Assembly (NCBI GenBank): GCA_020650975.1
Contig: JAIPMN010005227.1
Span: 1 to 64,000, forward strand
DNA from: Apostichopus californicus
Taxonomy: Eukaryota > Echinodermata > Holothuroidea > Aspidochirotida > Stichopodidae
Reading direction: 5' to 3'
DNA length: 64,000 bases
Made by a program: the position numbers and the translations under genes
The notes under the pieces: generated by a model
The model's input: the letters and a program-made list of their open reading frames with translations, nothing else
Database searches by the model: none
What the model was told of the DNA's origin: nothing
Shown: piece after piece, positions 12,301-27,300 of the stretch
Position numbering within the stretch: position 1 is the stretch's first letter
Layout: each line of letters starts with the position of its first letter

Positions 12301-15300
12301 GTACATGCATTAAGCAACAACTGTAAATAACTACATCTCTAGGAAATAAGATAAGAAATACAAATATGACGGGGACATCATTAGCCCTTGAATGCTGACA
12401 GTTAATATGTTGCTGGGTTTAAATCCAGCATTTATTGTACAAAAAAGGATTTTGGTATTACCTCACAAGTTTTTTACTTGCTCAATTTTATAACAAGTGC
12501 TATACATTTCCTAAAATAAAGTAAGGTGGAATAATTATGAAAAAAAACATATGATTGAATTGTTACTGTTGTTATTATTCAAGTTTGTGTAATGCTGATG
12601 TCTGTATTACTTGGGATGATTTTTTTTATCACAATACTTGACTTGTAGAACATATAGTAGATAGTTGATTTATAATAGATATACAGTTAATAAGCAAACG
12701 TTTTCAAATTGTATTTCATCTAGGCCCATTAACATATGCAACAATGACATAATGCCACATTATGTTTAATTAAAGAGGAGGTTGGGATAGGTATTCTCTG
12801 CTACACTCTTAAAAAGTTGGGTAAAAATATTAACCAACTTTTAACCAACACTGGGTACATATGTCACCGCTCAAAAATTGGGCAAAGTTTGCCCAACAGC
12901 AGTTGGGTAATGCATTTGCCACGTAGTTGGGTAAATTATTTACCCATTATTGGTTAATCCATATAGTAAGTTGGGCAATTTGTTGCCCAAGATTGGTTAA
13001 TGAATAAAATTGTATTGGAGTGTTTTAACTCAATGTTGGTTGATTGTTACAATTAGTTGGGCAATTTGATACCCAATATTGGTTAATGAATCTAATTATA
13101 TTGGAGTGATTTTATCCAATACAGTTAGTTGGGCAATTTGTTACCCAATGTTGGTCGATTAATGAAATGAAATGGACAGTGTTTTACAATATTAAATTGA
13201 AAATGTTGACACTAGGGTTTAAATATATGAACACATAAAATAGTATTAAATTCTCATTTTATTGATGAAAACAGCTTCAAAAAGTTACACTAGAACTAAC
13301 AACACATCAAATGGTTTCACAGAATTTAACAACATGGTATTGTTGGTTGCAGTAATCTATTAACTTACTATATATCATATTGTGTCAATATGTTCATGAT
13401 GAAAAATCCAATCCTCAATGTATGCTTTGCAAATTCGCTTTAGGACTTGGAACATGAATATTGACTTACAAGTTTATCATGAAATACAATTTATTCTCTT
13501 CATTGATAAAATTAACCTGAACAAACACACCATTGTTTGGTTCTTGCCCATTGACCAATTTGTAACAAGTGTTGTTTACAGCCTTTTTTGCAGTTATAGG
13601 TGATTGTTTTCACTAGACACTCCATTAAGTGCTAAGAAATTTGAGCACAGAATCAAGAAGTTCAACAGGAAATGGCAAGTCCTCATAATTATATCATGAT
13701 AATTATATAGATATAACTAGTAGGGGGAAAATATATGTCTCAATGTTAGAAAAGGAGGATAATTTTGATATGTCAATGGTTAAATTCCAACATAAGTAGT
13801 CTTGTGCAGCTACACATATTCTTCTTTTTTAAACATATTACCTATATATTGCAAACTAACTTGAATGGAACACACATGGTATCACACATACAAACCTCTC
13901 ATGTCTTTAATGTCTTAATTGTTTGTAATTTGAGCACAATTTGTAAGTATAATGATATGAAATTTACAGACAAAAATGGAAAGGTAAATGATGGTGCAGG
14001 TTTACCTTATTCTTCAAGCCAATGCACATAGTAAACATATCGAAAATTGTATATTTCATAGGCTGACAGGCACCTAGGAATTTTCTCACATATCAAATAT
14101 GAATCCCTAACCAGTTCTCTTTAAAACTTATTTTAATGTAAAACATTGCATACAGCATGAAAAAGCATGACAATCACAACACTGTTTGAACTCTAGCCCT
14201 AGTAGTTATAGTGTAAATATTTGATTGCCCGCTTCCCTTCTCAAGAATAGTTAGATCTGTACATTTGTCTTAAAAAAGACCCTCAACTCTGTCATAAACA
14301 GGATCTAAACAACATCAATGCGTACACGTTATCGAAAAAATGATAAGATGAATTTTATAAGCAAACGTATACAAACAGTTTAAGTAATATTTAAGTAAAG
14401 TTTCACATAAAGTCAGTGCATGTTTATGAAAAATGATAACATGCAAAGAAGTAAAAGAAAATTAAGTTACAAAAACGAACTTAATTATTAAACCAATGAA
14501 ATGAGTAAAAGCAGCAAGGTTCGGATCCAAGAAGTCATAACTTTTTGTTTGAAGAAAAACTGTAACAAACAGATTTAACTATCCAGTACACTGAAAAGTC
14601 GTTGCTTGGAAGAAATAAATGCCCTATGATATCTGATGCTGCTTGAAACGTTTGCGTTCAAGGATTCGTATATGAAGGTTTGAAGAAACTTCCATGTCAG
14701 TTTGCAATGTTGCTGGAATTCAAGATCGAAAATATACACCGCCTTAAAGGCATTGAAGAATGGCCCCAAACCGCGTGCAGCCATCTGAAAAAGTTAACAT
14801 TCTGTTGCTTGCAAGTGACGTTTTGTTCGTGCAGACAGTAATGAAACGTGATACCTTTTTATCTTTAGCTGGACCTGAGATGTCCATCGCTGTATCGTTT
14901 GTACACTGTGCTGTGGGTATTGACCGCAGCTGTATGTACTGACTACACACTAGTGTCTAATTACCGACGGTAGCAAGCTGTGTGTGTATTTTCTGGGATC
15001 GATGGTGGTGTTTAACACTTCTGTTACACCTCATACGAAAATAGGTCAAATTACCCGCATTAGACGTTTCTTTTTGCGCGAGTCTTCACATCCTTTAAAG
15101 CAAACATCTATTGCTTTGAATAGGGATGGTTGTGGCAGAGCATGTCTCTCGAGAATAAAATAGGCCTGAGATGGTGTTAAGTGGGTGCCTCTGCACACTA
15201 CAAAGGGCTGTGGCGTCATGTCCACATCGATAGTCCTTGCGTATTCTTCTATGTCAACATCCTCCTACAGTAACAAAAGAAAAGGAACCATTTATTCCTG

Positions 15301-18300
15301 ACTGTGACTGTAATTTATTCCTAACTGTGACAGGGACATTTCAAATCAAAGAAAATGCAATGCAGAATATGACCGTGACACCTTCGTAGTACTAACCTTA
15401 GTTAGTACGGACAAGAAAGAATGTAACTGCTGACTGCTGAGCTCACACATGCTAACAGCATCTCTGACGAGACTCCAGAGTAAACAAATTATGTGAACGT
15501 GGAATTTCCGTCACATGAAGCACGAGATATTTTCTCTCATAATAGCCGTAAATTCACATTCATAAAATAAGTGACCTTGCAACTTTAAACAGATTCAAAA
15601 TAACCTTTTGCTCATGATGCCATTTTAATAGTAATTTCATGTAGCAACTTTGAACATTCTTTGACTCTGCAGTAATCACGCAGTGAAGGTCAAGCTAGAC
15701 ATCAACATGCCTAACAGTTTTGGTATGACATGGCTGGGATTGGAAATTGAGCCCACGCCTCCTGGCTGGCTCTGACCACTCGTTTTTTCCCCATTATGTA
15801 GCTTATATGGTTGAGAGTGGGACATTATATATATTTTGTTGGGGGTGGGGTGGGGGTGGGAGGGGAAGGTTTCCCAGCATTTCATGACAACAAAGTTCCC
15901 TGATGAATTTTCAAAATTCCAGGATGATTAGTTCAACCTATTTCTAGTGTGATATGTCTTCGCACTGTTTGGACATGAGCCAAAATATAAGACTGACTGC
16001 TCCTTTTGGGCCAATCAAATTTCCTAGCTCTTCCCTGATTTTTTAGGCATTTTTCTCAAATTCCCTAACTTTCCCTGACTGGAAAAAGGAAACTAATTTT
16101 CAAGGTTCTGCTCCCATTTTCCAGGATGGCTGGCAACCCTGCTAACCAATCTGCCCTCACAGACAACCCCCCCCCCCCCACACACACACACAGGAAAAAA
16201 TTCTCATGGACCCCAGGGTTGAGAAACTATGATTTAATTGTTGTGTCTGTGTATTCCCCTTTCAAAACAGGATGATGTGTACAGTTTTTAGTTTCGCAAA
16301 AGACCCTCTAACTGGAGAAGTTTCTTAACAGTTGGTCATGAAAGGGAAACACAAATAACATAAAGTTTATTACTAGTTGACTACATGATCTCTGTCAAAT
16401 TAAATATACCTAATTTGCAATGGCAATCAGATCATGAAGCAATTCCAAATTAAGATCACAAAATTCATTGATTCATGCATGATTCCAACAAATTTTACCT
16501 TTTTGAATAAACTACTTACCAGCTGAACAGTGATGAAGCTTTTCATGGATTGCTGTGCCGAGCTATGGCCCCTTTTACCCTTCACACCTCGTAGTATTAT
16601 TGGTAGCATGAAGAATGCAAGGTTCTTCTTTTGATCTGTGAATTAGAGCATATCACATTACCAGTGTTTGTAGGTATGTATTTAAGTTTTATGGGTCATT
16701 TTTCAAAAAAGGTTTAATAGTGCCATCCACAGCTTTTCATCCAGTTTTGGAGTGCTAAAATAAGTTTCCCTGTTACTTAAATCTCCTTTTCCCTGTTTCA
16801 GTTAGTGTGTATTACGTAAGAACATGCAACATTTTGGAAAAGAGCATTGCATGTACATAAATTGAAGCAGAGTACCTGTAATGGCAACGAGGCCAAATTT
16901 AAATATAAAACATAGAGGTTTTGTAATTCTTTGGCACATAAAATGGGTTATTTACTCTCTTTTTTTAGGTAAGAACATTGATCACTATAAAATGTCTGAT
17001 ATCTGTTTCTCCACATTATCAACAACTTGCCTATCAATAATGTAAAAGTCTGTACAAGTGATGATGGTATATTTGAGGCTTTCAATCTCACAATGAAAAT
17101 TGCAGCAGGGTCATTACTTTGGTCATTTTCAAGATCTCTATCTTCTATGTCACCCCATGAATATGCATCATCGCCACTCTCAGTTTCTTCCAATTGTTCA
17201 AGTTCATTTTGAACATTGTTTTCATTTACTGTTAGTTTAGATGGCAAACTATGTTTTGTTAGCAGATGCCTTTTGTAACCATATCATGTTCCAAATTGTA
17301 ATTTACAGTTTCCCTGACTACAAATAATATTTGACCTATGTTGAGCATTAACGCCGTGGGCATGTTTCAAGTGAAAGAAATAAGTCCTAATGTTGCCATC
17401 TACAACCCTGAGACACTTGAAAAATGTATATTCCATTTAGTTTCTTTAAAGTACCTTCTGTCGCAAACCCTTCAAAAATTTCATCCTGGTGCAAATATTT
17501 GGTATGAGCTCCTTTATAGTACCTTCATCCAACAAGGACAATGCAGCATTGTCTATCTCATTCTCTGAAATAATAACAACAACAAAAAACTACATTTAAA
17601 CAACATTGCATAAAGTTTAATCAAAACAGTGTCAAAAAAACATAAAGGGAGGGGAGAATTCATTAAAAACATTGTTGCACCTTCGTCAAGTAGTGATTTT
17701 TTTTTTTATGTTTTTCAGTGTAAGCAGATAGAGTCTTAAAATCTACATGGTTGTATGTGGTTATCGTGAAGAAAGTAACAACCTTTTTTGATACCCAAAT
17801 GACACAGTTTGGGCCCAAAAATGATTTTTTTCAAAGAACTTCTTTACCCTCCATAACCTCCTACTAAATGGAATTGGGTTTTCATTTCCTGACAATGATA
17901 CATGAATACAACGGGTCAGATCGATATTTGGCTGTGAGCCAGCAAAGAGATGAAATATATAAAATATATCATGCAAAATTACCAAACAATTTTTTATTAT
18001 GCCAGTATTTATATATGTTTAGTTTATGTTAGTTTATATATGACACTTAAACTAAGTTGTCAAAAACAATTTTTCTGCAAACTAGTATGAGGTGGACTAA
18101 AAGTTAGGCCTATCCTGACCTTAGTACCATCTTAATAGTTTTCTAAACTTTGTTCAGAAAACTGAAAAAATATGATCCTATGAGTAGGACAAGTGTCATC
18201 AACATTAATTATCCCACGCCAAACACAAGCATAACGTTAGACCAGCGTAGCCTAACGTACACGTTAATCGCACTCTATCTTGTGCAGCAGAGTTAGGCCT

Positions 18301-21300
18301 AGCCTACGCACGGTCTAGTCTGGGCTACGAACACAATATATACTGTTGGCCTAACGTTTGGAAATTGCCGAGTCTGTAGACGGACACAGCCTAACGTTAG
18401 GCAAGGCCAAGTAATACTAGCCAACCCGTTTGGGGTAAGAATACTATACCTTCAAATGTTTCCTTCAAGTCTTCTATCCCCAACTTCGTAAAAGTGTCAA
18501 CCCATCATCATCATCAACCAGCGATGAGAAAGACATAATTCAAAAATAATCTCATGAATATACTCAAGAATATTCTATTGCAATTCGATCGTATGTACCG
18601 TATCTAGTAGAAGTGTGCTGTTATATCACGTCGCATCGCGCAACATGCCTTCACTAGTACTCCAGCGTAGTTAGTATACGGATGTACGTACGCAATGATC
18701 ACATTGCAATGCGAATTGTACGACAATATTTTGGCGGGAACATTGCCCAGACGTTGGGCAAATGGACTCGTATATATATATATATATATAGGATAAACGT
18801 TGGATAAATGTTTCCAACACCATCTTACCCATAATGGTTAAAGAATTAACCAACATTTCTTAAAACATCTCTACCCAACAAATTTTTGCCCAACGTTTTA
18901 AGAGTGTATGGTGTGAGGGCGCAGATGCATAGTTAGGGTTTTCCTAAAAGGTTTTGGAATACTTTTTTATGAACAAACACAACTTATAAAGCGAGTTGTT
19001 ATATTTAAGACGCATTGTAAGTTACAATTCTGTTATCAAGTCTTCAAAGTAATAAAAAATGAAAGCAAACTTAAATTAATTATATCTTACCCGCTTTTGA
19101 AGTATAAATTCTGTTTCCTTCCTTTCTCTGTTTACTTTCTGATGGATAGTCAATGTGATGTACAATTGGTTCCTTTTAGCATTTTCTTTTTTCTGCAGCA
19201 TGAAAGGGCACTTAGCCTTACCTCCCTTCCATATCTGCTGTGCATTTATTTTCTGAAGAAAGGGTCACACATGAATCGTATCAACTGAGGGGATATCGTT
19301 AAGCTACGTACTCAACTTACATGAAAACTATAAAAAGACAGCATTTAAACAAATTCGATATTCTTCTTTTCTTTAACGTGTCATATTTGTTGGCTGACAA
19401 TATTATGTTCTATTGAGCAGCTATTAAGAATTCTGCAGCTAAGTAACTGTTGTTATTTTTTATTGTATTAAATAATCATGACATGATAAATATTCAGTAA
19501 ATCCCTACACCCTCCTGGCACCTGGTCATGACTTCAAAGACACATACACAAGCCATTTATGAATTTGTTGGACATGTTCAGAGTAAATATCTTCTAAACA
19601 ATTCGGAATGAGCAGAGGTAGCCACTGAAATGTGGCAGTGATAGTTATAGAGCAGACATTTTAAAATTGAGTATAATAACACCATCAATTATGCATTTAC
19701 AGAGCAAAGTACGTTCATCTCGCCATATTCGCAGTGCTATGGCGATATTAATTAACACAATCGTATTCAGGGACACATAGATACCACTTGAAAGCACCAG
19801 ATCCACATCGACAAGACAAGACAAACTGATATGCGCACGATCATATTAAAAGTGACCGAAATTTCACACCGCAATAAATTGATGCAAAATGAGTGCCATA
19901 AATCACCTTCTGATATGTATCCGGGTTCCATGCATTGGGGTTGTTAGCTTCTATGGTAACAGTCAATGGAGGTTGCTTTTGTATCCCTTCTCCTGGAGAC
20001 CCTTCTTCAAGTATAAATGTATCGTGACTGTCCAATGTTATATTTCCATGTTCATGCTCAGCTACCAGAACACCCTTTGATCAAAAACAGAGGAAAATAT
20101 TGTTATCGAGTTCAAATTTGACAATGGGCAACTTAAACGTTTCAAACGGCAAACAAATAAGATGGGTATTAATATACTGGGCCAACAAGCTTCCTACAAA
20201 GCTACATTGTGGTTTGTAACAATCTGCAAGTTCCACATTAAAACATACTTTCAAGAAACTATTTATCTCACTACATACAATTTGATAGTTCAGTTCAACA
20301 AAATTAAGCGGTATTGATGAAATCAGATGCACACGTCAAAAAAGTTGCTACGTAATGAAACAATAAAACATTGCTCATCGTTAGTTTAGGGGCCAAGAAC
20401 TTTCTGTATCAGATTGAGCTGATAATAACACTTTAATTACATCAGACAAACAATTAATTATGTAGGCACAAAGGAATCGTTTGGTTATATTCGCAGAAAT
20501 CCACTCAACTGTTTGAATATTACGCATACTATTCAGTGTGACTGAGACCTAACTTTACAATCCATGTAAAATGTAACTTTATAGCAAGTGAAGAATCACC
20601 CATGTTCTTAGGATAAAATTCCAGGAAGACTAGGAAAAACTCACACTAATCCTCCGTTCAACATAAACTTTCACTGCCAAAAGCTAACAGTTATGAGAAT
20701 TTTATTTAATTTTAATTTTAATTGTAACAAACGACCTTTTTTTCATGAGCTGGGGTTGCATTCACAAACCACGTTTCTATACTTCAAATATGTTTATCAC
20801 TATCAATATATTTCTTACTAAATTCACTTGACTTTTACACAAATATTTGTAACAGGTACATTGTAATTCAGCTTATTTATATGTTTGGCGCCTTGATTCT
20901 CTCTTCCTATATTAGCCTTGATGTCTTGATGACTATACTAGCTATAGCTTTAATCTATAAAAGGTGAACTGACCAGATACTGTATTGCACCTTCTAGTTA
21001 CAAAAGTGCTCTTAACAACCCAACCCCTAAAACTCTGACACACCCACCAATAGTTTAAAAGTACAAAAACAATACGTAGATACTTTCTACAAAAACTGAC
21101 ACATTTTTCTCCCTGACAACTATTTTTTTAGGTCTCGAAATCAGCTATGAAACTACAAGAAAATATATAAAAATATTTCAATTTTCTGAGCTAGCTCTGT
21201 CCATGCCCCCCCCCCCCCTAAAAAGTCCCCATGTAGAGTATAACAGTGTAGCCACCACCCTCCTCCACTGAAAGGCATTGCAAGTATATCCAACTACTCT

Positions 21301-24300
21301 ACATGCTATAAAATTCAGTGAGATGTACAACATATTTTCTAAACAAGAATGAGTGTACATTTTTGGCACACCCACTTCTGACATGGATCCATATCTAATC
21401 TCAAAGTTTCAAGCTTGAGAAATACAATGCAGATGACATGCATCTAATCAATAAATAATGCTGGTACAGACCTTGTATTCACTATCTAGACAGAACCAGA
21501 CAGTAAAAGTCATATGTTCAGAACTGTGATCCTTTATTACTTTAGCGAAAGTCACAACTCTGAAAATCTTGCTGTCATATTCTTCAGCATCTGAGATTTG
21601 TGCACTTTTTGTGTCTAAAACAAGAAGAACGCTTAACGTCATATATGTACATAAACATACGAATAAACTCCGTACGTGCTCCAATGAAAAACAATTATAG
21701 TATTTATTACATCAAAATAAAAAATAAAAATTACTGTATTAGAACATGTATGAATGCTATTATGAAAGGTTATTTAAAAGTGTTCGCTTACATAAGTGTT
21801 TTGTTACAGCTAATGGATTAACTATTAGGTGCATGGATATTGCACCCAGTAGCAACCAACATATGGTTTACTAATATAAAATATGGTGGTAATAAATTGG
21901 TAAGATCAAAGCTACATAAACAAATGCCCATTTCTCTTTCCATGCATACACGTGGCACTGCAGATAGTGTTGTAATAATTTATAAATCAATTTGAAAATG
22001 AGGTAAACCTGAGCTACTGGTTAATTGTTGATTTCAACTTACCACTTTGCACCACTTTCTTTTTGCCAGAAAATAATACAGTCGGTTTATGACTATCAAC
22101 AACGAATTTGCAGTCTTGGAAGATTTGATTACTACTGCCGGCTATGTGTATGCCTCCGTTGCTGCCCTTTTGACATAGTGGAATTATTGCTTTTTCCTGA
22201 AACATTAAACAATATATAATAAAAATAACCAAAGCAATGAAACAGTTACACTTACACGACTTGTCCAACATCAATTCTTTTCAGCGATCATCACTAAATC
22301 AATTATTAATGCAGGAAAATTGTGCACAAAGGCACCTATCTTTTCACACTCTTCACCTCTCTTTAATTCTCATAGTACTTTGCATTACGATGTAATGAGT
22401 TTTTCAAATGTAGTGGTATTTAGTAAATGCATGATGTCATCACAGTAGTTCAATGAAAAATGTTTCTCTTACACAAACTTGAACTCGCCCATTCACAGAT
22501 GAAATTATAATTAATGTTTCTACAGAAAAGTACCTTTTTGATGACATTCATAATAAAGGGAACCTTGACAGCTATGCAAAGATTCCAAATGTATCAGATT
22601 TCAAGGATAAATCAACTTAACAAAACAACGAAAATATAATGCAAACATTGGGCTGACTTCACTACGTCACTGGGGCCAATACTGATTCTAAGCCTCGACA
22701 TTTGAAAATTTGAAGCTAACATTATCATGTTAGTCCAATAAGCAATGTCAGACCCAACACTACTGAATTGTGGACAGGACATTGAGGCTGACAATAAGTT
22801 TGGAAATGTGATTGGCCAGATCCTTTTGTTCATGTCGTTGTTACAACTTTATGTTGCGGAGTAGGGTTAATATGGTTAGAGCAGGTTTTCAATTTCAACT
22901 TCTAGATCTATTGGGTTTTTTTATCCATAAAAATGCGTATAAAAGCTCACTTGGTTGCGGGTTCTTGGGTAATGAGTAAGCATCATACCTGCTACAGGTC
23001 TTACAGTAGGAATATACTCAAGAGCTAGTGGTTTGCTTTTTCTTTAGGTGATACTTTTTCCAGGCTCCTTTAAGAGGTAATATTCATAGCTAATGGTGGA
23101 AGGGGAGTTCAAAACCTTTCTTTAGCAACCATAAATACTCAGAACTCAATGACATATGGCCAATATTTTACATAATGAAGTCAGCAGCTGTATTTCTGGC
23201 TGCCTTTGACATGTCAAGTGTAAGTTTGAAGACATGTTTTAGATCAACTTAAAATGTTGGTATTGATTAGCAGGACTTAGTGTTTGTCATTGATAAACAT
23301 TAGTTCCATCCACGTTGTCAGAAATCATTGTCTTACTTTGTTCTTTTTTCTCTATTCTGTGTGAGATGAACAAAAACAGAAGGCAATGAGTATCTGATAA
23401 ACAAGATGAAAATAACATTATTCTTTGGGTCTTTCTTTTTCATGTTTGTTCTATTGAATTAACCCAACTTTGGTCTTATTAATCAGTTTCTATATGGTTT
23501 TGGTTTTCAAAACTTATACAGCAACTTCAAAATGAATTCATTTGACTTAGCTGGGATTTAGTGAGTCTTTGTAATATACTAATTTTAGTTCTATCTTTGA
23601 ATAGTTATCCTTTTCTTTCAGCATACTTTTCGAGAATTATACTACAAAGTCAAGATAATATGGTCATCTGACACAACGAAGGAATATCTTCTTTCCTTTA
23701 TCACGGTAGAACAATGAAGCAAGGCCCTCATAAAAATTCACCAGTGGGAAGAAGAAGCCTATTAAATACTTGACGCAAATCAATAGGCCCATATAATTCG
23801 ACAAATGTAAGTTTCTCTAAAAGAAGACAATCTAGGAGCCCATTTTCCACGCAGATGAAATTGGAAAAAAGGTAGACTAATCTTTAAAGACCACAATGAT
23901 ATCAAAGTTAGCATAGATTTTGCTCCTTACTAGAATTCAAGCAAGAATGTGTTTGTTGTCAAAATATCAGGAATATATTGTCTTGAGCAGGATCAACAAA
24001 AATCCTTAACAATATCAGTCCATTTCAACCCCTTAATTTGATAATTACCACAGGTTTTTGACATTTTCACAGTTTGCCGGCTGCTGACTTTAAATGACTT
24101 TTGACCTCTTCCCAAACAATAGGGTTCATTGAAACTTATGGGAAAGCTACATGCTAAATATGAGAACTCAGAGGTTACCAATCTGGAAATATCATGTTTG
24201 CAATCAAGACGTCATATAAACACAAACACACGCACAAACACACCAGACTGCATACTTTTCTTGCCTACCTATGACAAGTAACCCAACATACGAAGAAAAT

Positions 24301-27300
24301 AGTTTTTCTTAGATTAAATTCGGAATTTTGCATTTCTCAAGTAGTGATATAGGCTCCATAATTGGCCTCATAGTTGTCTCCAGTGCTGGCATGTTTGTAG
24401 GCTCTCAGGCTGAGTTGTGTTCTGTGACATGTAATTATTATTACAGGAGTGAAAGTCCAGCCTATTACATGTACTGTGAAAGTAAATGCCTCTTAATCTT
24501 ATTGTTGATACAGGATCATGTTGCTCTATTATTTCTTGTGATACTTTCAGTAAATTTTTCTTGCTGGAAGCACTTGAGGAGGTTCCGTCGGATTTAAATA
24601 TGACGTCATACTCAATGCATTCAATCAAAGTGTTGGGATGTTTCAAAGCTTCGGTGAGTTACTTGGAGAAAACAGCAGTGACGACCTTTTACGTAGTTGA
24701 GAAGGGGAATAACCTACTAGGCAGAGACCTGATTACTGCATTAAACATCAATATTTTGGGACAGGACTTAAAGTGCAATGGTGTTAGTGATGTTAAGGAC
24801 GATAAAGGTGCTGATTTTAATACTTCATTACCACCCCATGTTCAACCATATTCTAATATGTTTTCTGATGATCCCGAATTAAGTACAGTTAAGGGTTTTA
24901 TTCATAAAGTCAAAGTGAATGAAAATGTAAAACCTAAGCATCAAAAGCTTAGAAGGTTGCCTTTCAGTGTACGGGAAAGGGTTTCAAATGAATTGAAAAA
25001 GTTGGAATCCTCGGGGGTGATTGAAAAGATAGATTCTTCTGAATGGGTGTCTCCCATTGTGGTTTCATACAAAAGGTCTGGGAAAATAAGACTGTGCGTA
25101 GATCGTAGGGAAGTTAACAAAGCAGTAATTCCCGATTCTTTTCCACTCCCTAAAATAGACGAGTTGTTAGGAGAGTTACGTAATTCAAAAGTATTCTCTC
25201 AACTTGATCTCACATCAGCATATCATCAATTGTTATTACACCCGGATTCTAGGTCACTCACAGCATTCATAACTCATAATGGGTTATTTCAATACAAAAG
25301 AGTTTGTTTTGGTCTCTCCTCTGCTCCTTCGGTCTTTCAAAAAAATGATGTAAACAATACTTGCCGGTATTGACGGAGTTCAATGTTATTTGGATGATGT
25401 AAGCATATATGGTAGGACTGAAGAAGAGCATAATAAAGCATTGGAAACTGTTCTAGCCAAACTAAATTTTTACGGTATCAAATTGAATAGTGGGAAATGC
25501 AAGTTCAATCAAACTTCAATGAAATTTTTAGGACATGTCGTTAGTGAAGAGGGCGTAAGAGTTGATGACAGATACACTGCAATTACAGGTGCTAGTATCC
25601 CTAAGGATGAAAAATCACTACGGTCATTTTTGGGTTTGGCCGGATACTTTTCTAAGTACATACCTAATTTTGCTCAAAAGGTAGAACCGCTTCGGAAAAT
25701 TTTGCGCAAAGGGAATACATTCATTGTCATAAGAATGTCAAGAAAGGTTTGATGATTTAAAATTTCATATTGGTAAAGATCCAGACTTCCAGTACTTGCT
25801 ATGTATGATCCTGGACTGGATTGTATAGTAAGGACAGATGCGTTACAAGACGGTTTAGGTGCCTGTCTTAACCAAGTCAAAAATGGGTTAGAAGTGACGG
25901 TTTGTTGTGCGTCCCGCACTGTATTTCATGCAGAAAGAAAATATTCTGTAGGGGAAAAGGAGGCCCTTGCTTGCGTGTGGGCCTGTGAAAAATGGCAAGT
26001 TTTATTGTTGGGCAGGAAATTCAAATTGTGTACTGATCACCAAGCATTGATTACATTACTTACCAAGGGTACAGATCGTCAAATAATGAGGATTGCTAGG
26101 TGGGCTTGTAGATTGATGAAATATGATTATGAAATGGTGTTTACAAAAGGTTGTGACAATATTGTAGCTGATTCATTATCGAGATTACCACTGGTTTCTA
26201 CAGATTCAAATTTTAAGGATGATGATCAGGAGGTAATTTGCCAGGTTTTGTGGGAACCTATGTACAAATTGATTTCTTTAGACGAGTTTAAAGAATTTTG
26301 CAGAAATGACAATTGTTTTCGTTTTTTGAAGAGTTACATTTGTAATGGTTGGCCAAAATTTAAAGATGTTAAAGATTGTGCTAAGCAATTTTATTTTGCT
26401 AAAGATGAATATTGCATAGTTGGTGATATTGTTATGAGGGGTGATAGGATTTTAGTACCTCATGAGCTTACTTCAAGGGTGTTGTCATTCGCTCATGAAG
26501 CACATCAGGGGATGACCCGAACCAAACAAAGGTTAAGGGAACTCTACTGGTGGCCCATGATGGATGTTCAAGTGGAAGATATGATTAAGGATTGTTTTGT
26601 TTGTCAACAGAATGACAAAACTGTAAAAACTGCTTATGCTCCTTTACAACCAGTGTTGTATCCAGAAAATCACTGGGACAAAATTGCGATGGATATTGTC
26701 CAGTCCATTTGGAGCGGGTCCTACAGATTGCAGATTTGCGATCACAATTGTGGATTATTTCAGTAAATGGCCTGAAGTTTGTTTTACGTCCACGGTAACA
26801 ACAACCAAAATTACGTCGTTTTTTAAGCAAATTTTCAGTCGAGAGGGTTTTCCGAAAGAAGTCATTACAGACAATGGCCCTCAATTCAAGAATTTGATGA
26901 TTTTTTGCGTGAAAGGGGAATAGTGCACCGCTGTTCATCTTTGTACTATCCACAGGCAAATGGTGCAGTGGAAAGTTTCAATTCAGTTTTGAAAAGTATA
27001 GTTCAAAATGCAATCAATTTGGGTAGACCATGGAAAGAAACAGTGTTACAATATCTTGGTGTATATAGGGCTACCGCACATGCAACTACAGGGGTGTCGC
27101 CATCTGTATTGGCACATGGTAGACATATGAGAACAAAACTCAATATTGTAGGATATGGTTTGCCTAAGGTCAATGTTGGTAAAGTTAGGCATAGAGTAAA
27201 ACGCCAACAACAAAGGTACAAGAAGTATGCTGATCGGAAAAGGAATGTTAAATTAAGTGGTCTTCATGAAGGAGACTGGGTTCGGATAAAAAAAGATTGG

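Larger units (their letters stand above)
12804..18906. mobile_element. 6.1-kb TA-flanked DNA transposon with CACTCTTAAAA ends
   Basis: The left end CACTCTTAAAAAGTTGGG and the right end CCCAACGTTTTAAGAGTG form terminal inverted repeats, with TA on both sides (12802-12803 and 18907-18908). The terminal and subterminal parts are rich in GTTGGGTAA/TTACCCAAC motifs. One decayed gene with SAM and C2H2 parts fills the minus strand. I see no classical DDE transposase motif. Vertebrate genomes contain many short repeats with similar CACTCT...AAA and TTGGGTTAA ends, so this may be a full-length relative. It inserted in the large intron of locus 1. Confidence 0.75.

Noticed and set aside
24328-24597. 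Open frame with hydrophobic stretches at the left edge of the gypsy fossil
   Set aside because: It overlaps the fossil in another frame and shows no signal-peptide or domain logic.
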